This document shows positions 1-6,678 of a stretch of DNA of 7,469 nucleotides, piece after piece; the stretch's first letter is position 1; every line of letters begins with the position of its first letter. The notes under the pieces are model-generated. The model saw only the letters and a list, made by a program, of their open reading frames with translations. It searched no databases and was not told the origin of the DNA. Source of the DNA: Planctomycetota bacterium (GTDB lineage: Bacteria; Planctomycetota; UBA11346); the NCBI GenBank assembly GCA_007131555.1, contig SLQH01000044.1, positions 1 through 7,469 on the forward strand, given 5' to 3'. A program made the translations under genes and the position numbers.

Positions 1-1
1 C

Positions 2-502
2 GCCAACGACCTGCTGGCAACCTGGGATGACGACAGTTTCGGGATGTTCCTGCTGGGCGCAGCCGGGGATGTCCATCCCTGGCTGGCCACCCAGGACGAT
101 CCCCGGGCGGTCCACAGCGTGGCCCGGGCGGCGGCCGCCCAGGTGGCCCTGGTAGCCGACAGCGGTGGCCGCCGTCAGGTGCCGACCCAGCTGGCCTGGG
201 CCACGACGACCTGCACCATCGCCGCCGCCGAGCTGGACCTCATGGCCTGGCGCTGGGGTACGGTGGTGCTGGTGGCGGCTCCGGTGGAATTGTTCGCCGG
301 CCTGGCGGCCAGTCTGCGGGCCCGCTGTGCCAGTCCTCTGATGATCATCAGCAATGCCAACGGCTGGACCGGCTACTGGGCCCCGGCGGCGGCCTATGAC
401 CATCCAGACTATGAACTGGAGGACGACCCCGCCTGGGGCCGTGGCCGCGGCGATGGCGAGCGTCTGGTCGAGGCCCTGGTGGAGTTGATCGCAGGGGTTT
501 GA
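2..502 (+). CDS. Neutral/alkaline ceramidase-like protein, C-terminal part (5' end outside window)
   Basis: The frame is open from position 2 to the TGA at 500-502, giving 166 residues; the start lies left of the window. The motif GAAGDVHP (positions 56-79) matches the G-A-A-G-D-[IV]-x-P block of the neutral/alkaline non-lysosomal ceramidase N-terminal domain family. The end, NANGWTGYWAPAAAYDHP followed by an acidic segment, a Gly-rich turn and a final helix (about 352-499), matches the usual C-terminal pattern of bacterial single-domain members (N-G-Y-x-G-Y-x-P-x-x-x-Y). True ceramidases hydrolyse N-acyl sphingosine with a zinc ion, but the zinc ligands lie upstream of the visible part, and many environmental homologues have no tested substrate, so only the family is called. 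The 203-base gap downstream suggests a transcription unit separate from rsmE. Alternative: a diverged member with another amidase substrate or no activity. Confidence 0.75.
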   Translation, partial: ANDLLATWDDDSFGMFLLGAAGDVHPWLATQDDPRAVHSVARAAAAQVALVADSGGRRQVPTQLAWATTTCTIAAAELDLMAWRWGTVVLVAAPVELFAGLAASLRARCASPLMIISNANGWTGYWAPAAAYDHPDYELEDDPAWGRGRGDGERLVEALVELIAGV

Positions 503-565
503 GTATTGTGCATCTGGCTTGGGGTGCTATTCAAGCTGATAGGCGCAGTCAGGGCCTGTTCGCCG

Positions 566-616
566 TCTGGATGAAAGCCCGGATTTGTCTATATCGTCTT
601 GTAGAGCAACCCTAAA
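566..616 (-). repeat. Dispersed ~51-bp hairpin repeat, copy A (inverted relative to copy B at 6570)
   Basis: The reverse complement of this stretch aligns with 6570-6621 with 44 identical positions, seven substitutions that are all transitions, and one single-base gap. The shared core is GGGTTGCTCTACAAG followed by RCGATATRGACARATYCGG. Within it, TTGTCTA (585-591) can pair with TAGAGCAA (602-609), apart from one bulged base, around a 10-base loop. No coding potential is seen. It may be an imprint of a mobile repeat or a structured non-coding element; the two copies face each other across the operon. Confidence 0.75.
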
Positions 617-639
617 GCCAAGAGTCGGATTGAGCATCA

Positions 640-653
640 CGACCGCACGGTCG
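640..653. repeat. Short dyad upstream of rsmE
   Basis: CGACCG and CGGTCG are perfect 6-base inverted arms separated by CA, about 50 bases before the rsmE start. It could be a protein-binding operator or part of a 5' leader hairpin, but in GC-rich DNA such a short dyad may also arise by chance. Confidence 0.25.
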
Positions 654-705
654 CTGCCGATGGCGCTTGGGCCAGCGTCCGCCGGCGCTATGCTCCCCCA
701 CACAG

Positions 706-1386
706 ATGCGTCGTTTCCTGGTTCCGGATCTGGATGGTGACACCGTTGACCTGCCGGTCGACGAGGCCCGTCACGCCCTGCGGGTGCTGCGCTTGCGTAT
801 CGGTGATGCCCTGATCCTGGTCGATGGCCAGGGAGGCTGGGCCGAGGCCGTGATCGAAGTGGTCGACGGCAAACGGGTGCGCTGTGCCATCACTGCCCGG
901 ACTGTCTGTCCGCCGCCCACTGCCGCCGCGTTGACCTTGGCTGTCGCAGCGCCCAAGGGGGGGCGTTTTGATGATCTGGTGCGGGCGGTCACCGAGTGTG
1001 GAGTGGGTCGCATCGTGCCGTTGCGCTGTGCCCGGGTCAGCCGGGTGCCAGATGCTGCCCGGGCCCTGCGGGTGGCCTGTGAGGCGATCAAGCAATGTGG
1101 GCGCTGTGACCTGCCAGAGTTCGGCCCGGTGTGGGATATCGACACACTGGTACGACGCCCAGAGCCGTGTATCATCGCCGATCCGCAGGGAGCTGCGCCT
1201 TGTCCTGGGCCGCGTCGGCCGACGATCCTGGTGATCGGTCCCGAGGGGGGCTTCACCGATCAGGAGCGGGAGCGCTTGTTGGCCAAGGGGACGGCGGTGC
1301 GTCTGGCTGACACCATCTTGCGCATCGAAACTGCGGCGGTGGCCGCTTGTGCGGTCTGGACCGCCTACTGGGAGCATCATGGCTGA
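706..1386 (+). CDS. rsmE: 16S rRNA (uracil1498-N3)-methyltransferase RsmE
   Basis: The 226-residue product is close to the usual RsmE length (243 in E. coli). RsmE uses S-adenosylmethionine to methylate N3 of U1498 in 16S rRNA in the small subunit. The start MRRFLVPD matches the family's M-R-R-F-F-V opening. Residues ~1-70 form the PUA-like RNA-binding part (HALRVLRLRIGDALILVDGQG) and ~75-226 the SPOUT knot domain. Family blocks seen are PKGGRFDDLVRAVTECGV (usually K-x-x-R-x-E...TELGV; here Cys replaces the Leu), CEAIKQCGRCDLPEF (usual E-A-x-E-Q-S-x-R), VIGPEGGFTDQE (176-187) and LRIETAAVAA (205-214), the last two forming the cofactor pocket. I chose ATG 706 over the in-frame TTG at 667 because the family N-terminus begins there, although no strong Shine-Dalgarno precedes it. 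It overlaps the next gene by 8 bases and appears to head the operon. Confidence 0.93.
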   Translation: MRRFLVPDLDGDTVDLPVDEARHALRVLRLRIGDALILVDGQGGWAEAVIEVVDGKRVRCAITARTVCPPPTAAALTLAVAAPKGGRFDDLVRAVTECGVGRIVPLRCARVSRVPDAARALRVACEAIKQCGRCDLPEFGPVWDIDTLVRRPEPCIIADPQGAAPCPGPRRPTILVIGPEGGFTDQERERLLAKGTAVRLADTILRIETAAVAACAVWTAYWEHHG

Positions 1387-1807
1387 AGACGCGACGGTTG
1401 CGGCGCCGGTACCCAAGAAGGCCTTCACCTTCACCGATGATGGCTGTCGGACCGAAATCCGTCTCGGCATCCTGCTGATTCTGGCGGCGGTCTTCGTGTG
1501 GTTGTGGTTGGGTCCGCGCTGGTCGGCCGGGCTCTATTTTCTGGGTCTGCCCCTGGTGTTGCTTGGTGTGCCCCTGCATGCCCGTGATGCCCGCCGGGCG
1601 GCCCGGCCAGGGTATCCCCTCAAGCTGGGTCTGATCTTGACCATCGGGGCGATCCTGATGTGGCCCGATCTGCTCTATCGTGAAATGGTTGGTGGTCCCC
1701 TGCAGGTCCAGCCCATGGCTCCCCTGCTCCTGGTGGCAGGGCTGTGGATCCTGGCGTGGTGGCCGGTGGCCCGGCGTTCTGAGACCCGTCAGGAGGAACA
1801 GGGGTGA
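1379..1807 (+). CDS. Small four-helix inner-membrane protein of unknown function
   Basis: This 142-residue protein is not recognised. An N-terminal cytoplasm-like segment (MAEDATVAAPVPKKAFTFTD) is followed by four hydrophobic stretches at about residues 28-46, 49-66, 81-99 and 113-130. Between helices 2 and 3 lies a very basic loop (HARDARRAARPGYP, about 67-80), which by the positive-inside rule suggests both termini and this loop are cytoplasmic. A conserved-looking WPDLLYRE follows helix 3. The tail RRSETRQEEQG encodes the strong ribosome-binding site of the next gene. The start is ATG 1379, preceded by GGGAG at 1370-1374 and inside the end of rsmE; an upstream GTG at 1349 has no comparable site. 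It overlaps the PilO-like gene by GTGA, so translational coupling is likely. It may be a membrane partner of the downstream PilO/PilP-like proteins (inference from position only). Confidence 0.82.
   Translation: MAEDATVAAPVPKKAFTFTDDGCRTEIRLGILLILAAVFVWLWLGPRWSAGLYFLGLPLVLLGVPLHARDARRAARPGYPLKLGLILTIGAILMWPDLLYREMVGGPLQVQPMAPLLLVAGLWILAWWPVARRSETRQEEQG
1791..1796 (+). promoter_or_regulatory. Strong Shine-Dalgarno supporting GTG start at 1804
   Basis: A full AGGAGG lies seven bases before GTG 1804, inside the last codons of the preceding membrane-protein gene. It supports a GTG start overlapping the upstream TGA rather than a later ATG. Confidence 0.8.
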
Positions 1808-2901
1808 AACCGCTTGAGAAGCGCGAATTGCTGATCTGGGGTGGGATGACCGCGCTGGTCCTGCTGCTCGTCAATGGCTGGGTCCTGTCTGGCAAGGCCC
1901 AGCAGGTGCGGGCCGACGAAAGTCGCTTGCAGACCGCCTATGACGAATACCACCGTCACTATGGCGATGCCGTCAGTGAGAGCGCGATACCGGTTGACGA
2001 AGCCCTGGTCGCCTATGCCACTGCTCGTGATGCCCAGTTGGCGGCCTTGCGGGTGGTGGAACTAGGCATGCTGGGTGGAACCGGGTTTGATCGCCGCCAG
2101 CTTGATGATCGCCTCAGTGCCGAACTGATCGCCGCCTTGGGGCCGATCTTTGCTGATGAACTGGCTCGGGCTCCCGGCATGGATGGAGCCGATGATCGCG
2201 CCGTGGCCTTGTTCCTGGTCCAGAGCCTGCAACAGTCGCGGGCCCGGTCCATCGCCCGCGAATTCGTGGCTGATGGGCGGATGGTCGATTTTTCCCGTCC
2301 GGTCTCCTACAACGCTGCCGGCACCCTGGTCGGCAATACCCATACCCGGCTGCTGCGGCGGGCGGCGACGGCCATGGTCGCCTTTCCGCGACCCGAGCGC
2401 CTGCCCTTGCAGGGGGCCGGGGCCATTGCGGTTGGCGATGATCCCGGTGCCGCCGCCGAACGCAGCCTGCAGATGGCGGAGGTCTGCTGTTATGCCACCC
2501 TGACTGATCTGGTGCTTGAGGTCTTTGAGTTCGGCGATGAGCACCGCCGCATCACCGACATCTCGACTGGCGGGGCGGCTGTCCGTCGCAGCAGTCCTGA
2601 TGGTCGGTATGCAGTGGTGGGGGCGTCGATGAGTCTGGTGGCGGGCTATGAGGCCGTCAAGACCATCATGGAACGCCTCTATGGAGCCTATAACGGTCTG
2701 TTCGTGCGCCGTTTTTCCATGCGGCAGGACGGCGATAGCGGGGCCTTTGTCGTGGACCTTGAGGTTGGTCTGGTGATTCCCCATCATGACGAGTGGCAAC
2801 TGTCGCCGTGGCCACAGGTCGATGCACAGCCTGCAAGTGGTCACGGTGAGCGCAGTCGGCCATCCCGCCCGGCGACGCGTCCTGGTACACGGAGACGATG
2901 A
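1804..2901 (+). CDS. PilO/GspM-like single-pass inner-membrane protein
   Basis: The product has 365 residues. One hydrophobic helix lies at about residues 9-28 (LLIWGGMTALVLLLVNGWVL), followed by a heptad-like charged helix (about 32-55, KAQQVRADESRLQTAYDEYH), the layout of PilO, PilN and GspM. Near the end, VVGASMSLVAGYEAVKTIME, then LFVRRFSMR, then an acidic turn and FVVDLEVGLVIP form a beta-alpha-beta-beta pattern like the ferredoxin-like periplasmic domain of PilO/GspM. Those proteins join the inner-membrane ring of type IV pili or type II secretion to the outer-membrane secretin. It is longer than typical PilO (about 200 residues) because of a helical insert at ~65-160 and a poorly ordered tail rich in Pro, Ser and Arg (about 335-365). 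The next gene resembles PilP/GspC N-termini, which supports the call, but PilM, PilN and secretin genes are absent. Family assignment rests on layout and pattern rather than a clear motif. Confidence 0.6.
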   Translation: MKPLEKRELLIWGGMTALVLLLVNGWVLSGKAQQVRADESRLQTAYDEYHRHYGDAVSESAIPVDEALVAYATARDAQLAALRVVELGMLGGTGFDRRQLDDRLSAELIAALGPIFADELARAPGMDGADDRAVALFLVQSLQQSRARSIAREFVADGRMVDFSRPVSYNAAGTLVGNTHTRLLRRAATAMVAFPRPERLPLQGAGAIAVGDDPGAAAERSLQMAEVCCYATLTDLVLEVFEFGDEHRRITDISTGGAAVRRSSPDGRYAVVGASMSLVAGYEAVKTIMERLYGAYNGLFVRRFSMRQDGDSGAFVVDLEVGLVIPHHDEWQLSPWPQVDAQPASGHGERSRPSRPATRPGTRRR

Positions 2902-3236
2902 GCATGAAGCCGACCCCGCAGATGATCGTCGCCGGAGTCCTGGTCCTGATGGCGGCCTGGCTGACCCTTCCTCGTCTGCTGTCCTGGCCGCGTTCCTACG
3001 ACACCAGTCGTCAGGAATTGCGCATGGTGCCGCCAGATGATACGGCGGTGACTGATGCGGTGACGGTGTTCGGGCCGGTCATTGATGGCGCTGATGCAGA
3101 CCGTCGCATCAACCCCTTCACCCTGCGTGAAGAAGTGTTGGTGCACCGGGTGCGCATTGGTGAGCCACCGCCGCCGCCCTTGGTCTTGCCCGATATGCCG
3201 GCCATGCCCTTCAGAGAGCGAGGAGGGGAGCCATGA
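2898..3236 (+). CDS. Short PilP/GspC-N-like membrane-anchored protein with NPF motif
   Basis: This 112-residue protein has one hydrophobic helix at about residues 8-25 (QMIVAGVLVLMAAWLTLP), then a periplasmic stretch ending in RRINPFTLREE (NPF at 72-74) and a proline-rich tail (PPPPP at 90-94, LPDMPAMP). An N-terminal anchor, a short [D/N]-P-F element and a proline-rich linker are typical of PilP and GspC, which bridge the PilO/PilN or GspL/GspM ring to the secretin. The beta domain that normally follows the linker is missing, so this is a short form or a different family with the same plan. It overlaps its upstream neighbour by ATGA. ATG 2904 is an alternative start better spaced from GGAG at 2891-2894. 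The closing codons supply AGGAGGGG for the next gene. Confidence 0.6.
   Translation: MSMKPTPQMIVAGVLVLMAAWLTLPRLLSWPRSYDTSRQELRMVPPDDTAVTDAVTVFGPVIDGADADRRINPFTLREEVLVHRVRIGEPPPPPLVLPDMPAMPFRERGGEP
3221..3226 (+). promoter_or_regulatory. Strong Shine-Dalgarno for the solenoid gene
   Basis: AGGAGG sits six bases before ATG 3233, inside the 3' end of the PilP-like gene, where it encodes part of the C-terminal R-G-G-E. It supports the ATGA-overlap start. Confidence 0.8.
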
Positions 3237-5416
3237 AGCCGCATATTGCCATCGGCATCATCCTGGGAGCGCTGCTGTTGCTGGCCTCGCCGGCAATGGC
3301 CCTTGATCTGCCGCGCATGGTGCTGGTGCCTCATGACACTCTGTACCTGAGCGACAACAGCCCGATCTTTGGCACCATTGTCGAAATCGATGCGGCGACT
3401 GGCGTCATCACCTTCCAGAACCTGGGTGAAAGCTTCACCACCAATTACCGACGCGGGCAATGGCTGCGCTACGAGCACAAGCGTTTGCAGGATGCCACCA
3501 TCCGCAAACGGGGTGAGATCCTCCTGGCGGCCCCGCCTGAGCATGAGTCTGATCTGTTGTTGACCCTCAATTGGGGTCTGGAAGAGGCGGCCAAGGAGCG
3601 CGAACGCGGCGATGATGAGCGGGCCGATGCGATCATGGCGGCGGCACAGCGCTTGGTGCGCGATGCGGCTCTGGGGGGCTATGCCGGTAACGAACGGGTG
3701 GCCCGCCTGGCCCTCACCCTGCTGGCTGATGAACCGGAGATGGCTGAAGACCTGGAGACCATCATCCGGGCGGTCTTTGCTACGGTGCCCGGCTTTGAGC
3801 TGGGCTTCAGGATGCTGGCCGACCTGCTGGAGCGGCAGGGCCGTGAGCAGGATCTCCTGGCCTTGGCCCGACAATGGGTCGATCAATCGCGTTCCAGTAT
3901 CGACGGCAACCGTCTGCTGGCTCGTCTGGTCGAACGTGGCGGTAATCTGACTGAGGCCCGTGATGCCTATAGTCGCCTCTATCTGCACCCTCGTGAGCCG
4001 GACCTTGCTTCCGGGGTGGCCTATGCCCGCTGCAATTTCCTGCTCGGCAGCCACACCCGGGCGGCCGAGATCGCTCGGGATGTCATGGAGGCCGGTAAAA
4101 GCCATCCTGATGTCCGCATCATCCTGGCCAGTGATCTGCTGCGCCGCAATGATGCCGCCCGTCTGCCGCGTATCCTGGAATTGCTGGAAGAAGCCGTGTC
4201 GGCCGAAGCCGACGAGCGTCTGCGCAGCGTCGGTCTCTATAATCTAGGCCTGGCCCAATGGCGGGCCGGTGATGGTGCGGCGGCAGCCCAGACCTGGCGT
4301 CGACTGGGTGATCAGGCTGCGGCGGTGGGTCTGGCCATGGTGGAACGACGGGTGTTGCGGAGCCTGTCCGGTCTGCCTGCGGCCCTGGTCCCAGTGGCCC
4401 GCGAGGCCAATGCCGTTTTGCTGCTGGAGCAGGGGGACACCGAACGGGCCCGAGCCCTGCTGGAAGATCAGCGCTCGCGGCGTCATGCCTTTCTGCGCCA
4501 TGTCGCCGATGTGATCGACAGTAATGGAGCCCCGGCGGCGGTCGCCGCCCTGGTGGCAGAGGACAGCGATGAAAGCCGCCGGTGGCAGTTGTATGGCCAT
4601 ATCCGTGGCGGCCGTCTGGATCAGGCCCGTGCTGTGGCCGACCGGCTCCCCGCCCACGATGGTTATGCCGCCGTGTGTCGTGTCTTCCTGGCTGCGGTCG
4701 ACCGTGATGAGGACGAAGCCCGTCGGCTCTACCAGGCGGCGCTGCGTTCCGACAATCCACCGGCTGCCTATCTGGAACAGATCGCCCGTCAGTACGAACA
4801 GGAACACGATGCCATCCAGGTCATAGACTTCTCGGAGTGGGCCCCTGGCCATGTCCTGCGCGATGATTGGCGGGCCCACACCCAGGGTACCGGCATTGAT
4901 GTCCGTCTGGATGGCACGGCCCTGGTCCTGGGGGGGCAGCAACGGCCGGTTGATCCTGCTGAGACCCGGGTCTGGACCACGGTGCCAGCCGCCTCACTGC
5001 GCCATGTCCAGGTCACCTGTGACCTGTCAGGCATCGCTACCGCCCATGCCGGGATTGAGGTTCGCAGCGCCGACGGCCGTCAGGCGGTGGCCCTGGCAGT
5101 GGATGCCGATGGGTCGCTGGTCTGGCGTGAGCGCCATGCCGATGGCTGGAGTGCATGGCAGTCCCTGACGACCATGTCAGGTGTGACAGTGACCCTGGCG
5201 TTGGAGCTGGATCCAGGCGCCACCCGGGTCTGGACCAGGGTCGCAGGTCGGCGCATAGCCTTGGGCGGGGCTCGTCATTGGTCCTCTGACATATTGCAGA
5301 TCGGTGTGTTCGGGCTTGCTGATGCGGGTACCAACTGGCAATTGCGGGTTCGTGACATGACCATTCAGCAACGGGCCGGCACTGGTTCCCAGGGTGGCCC
5401 CCGGAGACGTCGGTGA
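3233..5416 (+). CDS. Secreted TPR-like alpha-solenoid protein with C-terminal beta-sandwich domain
   Basis: The 727-residue product begins with a clear Sec signal peptide: basic start, hydrophobic core IAIGIILGALLLLA and a signal peptidase I site after A-M-A (residue 23). Residues ~35-80 (DTLYLSDNSPIFGTIVEIDA, then GVITFQN) look like a small beta-barrel module. Residues ~85-525 are almost wholly helical, with repeated pairs rich in Ala, Leu and Arg (for example LYNLGLAQWRAGDGAAAAQTW and EANAVLLLEQGDTERARALLE), the pattern of degenerate TPR repeats that bind protein partners. Residues ~531-713 are strand-rich, with repeated V-W-[TR] and a DLSGIATAHAGIEVRSADG segment, like a concanavalin/laminin-G-type jelly roll. 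No catalytic motif is seen. It is probably a periplasmic or surface scaffold for the neighbouring membrane proteins. It overlaps both neighbours, and its RRRR tail contains the next gene's ribosome-binding site. The solenoid call is firm; repeat boundaries and the beta-domain family are not. Confidence 0.72.
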   Translation: MKPHIAIGIILGALLLLASPAMALDLPRMVLVPHDTLYLSDNSPIFGTIVEIDAATGVITFQNLGESFTTNYRRGQWLRYEHKRLQDATIRKRGEILLAAPPEHESDLLLTLNWGLEEAAKERERGDDERADAIMAAAQRLVRDAALGGYAGNERVARLALTLLADEPEMAEDLETIIRAVFATVPGFELGFRMLADLLERQGREQDLLALARQWVDQSRSSIDGNRLLARLVERGGNLTEARDAYSRLYLHPREPDLASGVAYARCNFLLGSHTRAAEIARDVMEAGKSHPDVRIILASDLLRRNDAARLPRILELLEEAVSAEADERLRSVGLYNLGLAQWRAGDGAAAAQTWRRLGDQAAAVGLAMVERRVLRSLSGLPAALVPVAREANAVLLLEQGDTERARALLEDQRSRRHAFLRHVADVIDSNGAPAAVAALVAEDSDESRRWQLYGHIRGGRLDQARAVADRLPAHDGYAAVCRVFLAAVDRDEDEARRLYQAALRSDNPPAAYLEQIARQYEQEHDAIQVIDFSEWAPGHVLRDDWRAHTQGTGIDVRLDGTALVLGGQQRPVDPAETRVWTTVPAASLRHVQVTCDLSGIATAHAGIEVRSADGRQAVALAVDADGSLVWRERHADGWSAWQSLTTMSGVTVTLALELDPGATRVWTRVAGRRIALGGARHWSSDILQIGVFGLADAGTNWQLRVRDMTIQQRAGTGSQGGPRRRR

Positions 5417-6480
5417 TGCGGAGGGCCGGGTGGTGCCTGCTGGCCTGTCTCAGCCTAGTCCTGGTTGCGGTGCTGTACGCCATGCTGCAGCGGTCCTCGC
5501 CAGGTGTGCTGTCAGCCTGGTTGCGCCCTGTCCCCAGGACCCCGGCGTCGATCCACAACACATGGTCATTGTCTTCGCAGTTGATGGCCGCTGAATCCCT
5601 TGAGGACAGCGCGGCATCACCAGTTGCTGACGATGTCATGGTGGATGTCGACCATCTGCCGGTTGCTGCCTACGATTGCGAGGCGCTTGAGATCGTGCTG
5701 CGGGCTCCACCTGGGGGCACCGTTGCCGCTTGGCGGGTGGCTGAGCAGGGGCTCCCGGTCGAGATCGAGCAGCGTGAAGATGACACCGTGATGGCCTTGC
5801 ATCTGCCAACCATTCCGATCGGTCTGGGTCACCTGCATGTCATAGACGAGCAGGGCCGGACCGTCAAACGGATCGTCTTGATGCGTCCGGGTTACAACCT
5901 GCGCCTGGGTCGTGATGAGCGTGGACTGTTACGCAGTGGCGAGGATCCGGTGGTTCTGGTGCTGGCCCGGCGTGAGGCCCAGGCCGATCGTCGTTGGGCC
6001 TTGTTGCGGCGTCTGTTCCGCAAGGCCCCGGAACCCTGCACCGTGGTCCTGGAGGCCCCGGCGACCGATTGGGGCCAGTCGCCCCTGCTGGCCCAGATAT
6101 CGGCTCTCGACCGCCTGCCGGTGGCTGGCCAGGGAGTGGTGGTCAAGGTCGACGGCAATGACGTCGAAGTGGGTTGGAAGCATCGTGACTATCGCAAGGT
6201 GCTGGCCTGGCTGGTCGAGGACCTGCGCCGTCGTGGAGTGCGACGGGTGGTCCTGGTCGAGCCGGTGGCGGTGATGGACGATGGCGAATCCCTGCAAGCC
6301 CTGCGTGAACAGGTCGTTGATGTTGCGCGTAGCTACCGGATCGAGATGATCGCCCAGCCGGGGCTTGGCGATCATCGCTACTGGCAGATATCTCCGGGCA
6401 TCATCGGTCGCCGCCTCAATGCCGCCGGCCAAGACCTGTATCGCAGCCGCTACAGACCGGTGATGCAGGCGGGGCGCTGA
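5416..6480 (+). CDS. Membrane-anchored SGNH-hydrolase-like protein, probably catalytically inactive
   Basis: The product has 354 residues from ATG 5416; GTG 5413, one codon earlier, is also possible, and GGAG at 5403-5406 suits both. A hydrophobic anchor lies at ~6-25 (WCLLACLSLVLVAVLYAML). Residues ~75-170 are strand-rich, perhaps an Ig-like or carbohydrate-binding domain. Residues ~175-345 follow the SGNH fold: strand VVLVLA, helix, GVVVKVDGNDVEVG with the block III G-N-D (247-249), the helix YRKVLAWLVEDLRRRGVRRVVLVEPV, and RYWQISPGIIGRRLNAAG at the block V position. SGNH enzymes hydrolyse esters or acetyl groups using Ser in block I (G-D-S) and Asp-x-x-His in block V. Here block I reads VLVLARREA with no Ser, and no normal D-x-x-H precedes NAAG, so loss of catalysis is inferred. 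It closes the operon and probably faces the periplasm. Confidence 0.68.
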   Translation: MRRAGWCLLACLSLVLVAVLYAMLQRSSPGVLSAWLRPVPRTPASIHNTWSLSSQLMAAESLEDSAASPVADDVMVDVDHLPVAAYDCEALEIVLRAPPGGTVAAWRVAEQGLPVEIEQREDDTVMALHLPTIPIGLGHLHVIDEQGRTVKRIVLMRPGYNLRLGRDERGLLRSGEDPVVLVLARREAQADRRWALLRRLFRKAPEPCTVVLEAPATDWGQSPLLAQISALDRLPVAGQGVVVKVDGNDVEVGWKHRDYRKVLAWLVEDLRRRGVRRVVLVEPVAVMDDGESLQALREQVVDVARSYRIEMIAQPGLGDHRYWQISPGIIGRRLNAAGQDLYRSRYRPVMQAGR

Positions 6481-6520
6481 GGCTTGGGGCCTGCAGTTGC
6501 GCTGCCCGGAGCGCCGAGCC
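6481..6520 (+). terminator. Possible operon-end hairpin without T-run
   Basis: Directly after the last stop codon, GGCTTGG (6481-6487) can pair with CCGAGCC (6514-6520) with one G-U wobble, and CGCT (6500-6503) with AGCG (6510-6513) inside it. No T-run follows, so intrinsic termination is doubtful; it may instead protect the 3' end of the message. Confidence 0.3.
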
Positions 6521-6569
6521 GTCTGATGCAGGGTCAGCCTAAATCCGGCTGAAGGCTGTAGACTGGAGG

Positions 6570-6621
6570 TTTAAGGGTTGCTCTACAAGGCGATATGGAC
6601 AGATTCGGACTTTCACCTAGA
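6570..6621 (+). repeat. Dispersed ~51-bp hairpin repeat, copy B
   Basis: It matches the reverse complement of 566-616 except for seven transitions and one extra A. TTG-C-TCTA (6578-6585) can pair with TGGACAG (6596-6602) around a 10-base loop if G-U pairs are allowed. The stem differences from copy A (A to G at two pairing positions) keep pairing on this strand, which suggests a structured RNA or DNA element. It lies 90 bases after the last gene of the operon. Confidence 0.75.
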
Positions 6622-6678
6622 AGCAATGGTGTTCAGCAACTACGAAAAGCGGAACGGACTGAACAGAAACACTCTTTC

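Larger units (their letters stand above)
503..705. other. Intergenic region between ceramidase-like gene and rsmE
   Basis: There is no convincing reading frame on either strand here. It holds a dispersed ~51-bp hairpin repeat (566-616) and a short dyad (640-653). Any promoter for the operon beginning with rsmE should lie here, but I see no clear -35/-10 pair. I also see no hairpin followed by a T-run that would serve as an intrinsic terminator for the upstream gene. Confidence 0.6.

Noticed and set aside
585..609. Possible promoter elements (TTGTCT, TATATC) before rsmE
   Set aside because: Spacing and match to a -35/-10 pair are poor, and the bases belong to a dispersed repeat that also occurs after the operon.
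688..1470. 260-codon minus-strand frame opposite rsmE
   Set aside because: RsmE on the + strand has clear family motifs; the antisense product has none.
2062..2844. 260-codon minus-strand frame opposite the PilO-like gene
   Set aside because: It is fully antisense to a coupled operon gene and has a Gln/His/Gly-rich composition typical of shadow frames.
3011..4105. Long open frame on the minus strand (364 codons) opposite the PilP-like and solenoid genes
   Set aside because: It lies across an overlapping, well-supported + strand pair with strong ribosome-binding sites; its protein has no recognisable domain, and long antisense frames are expected in GC-rich genes.
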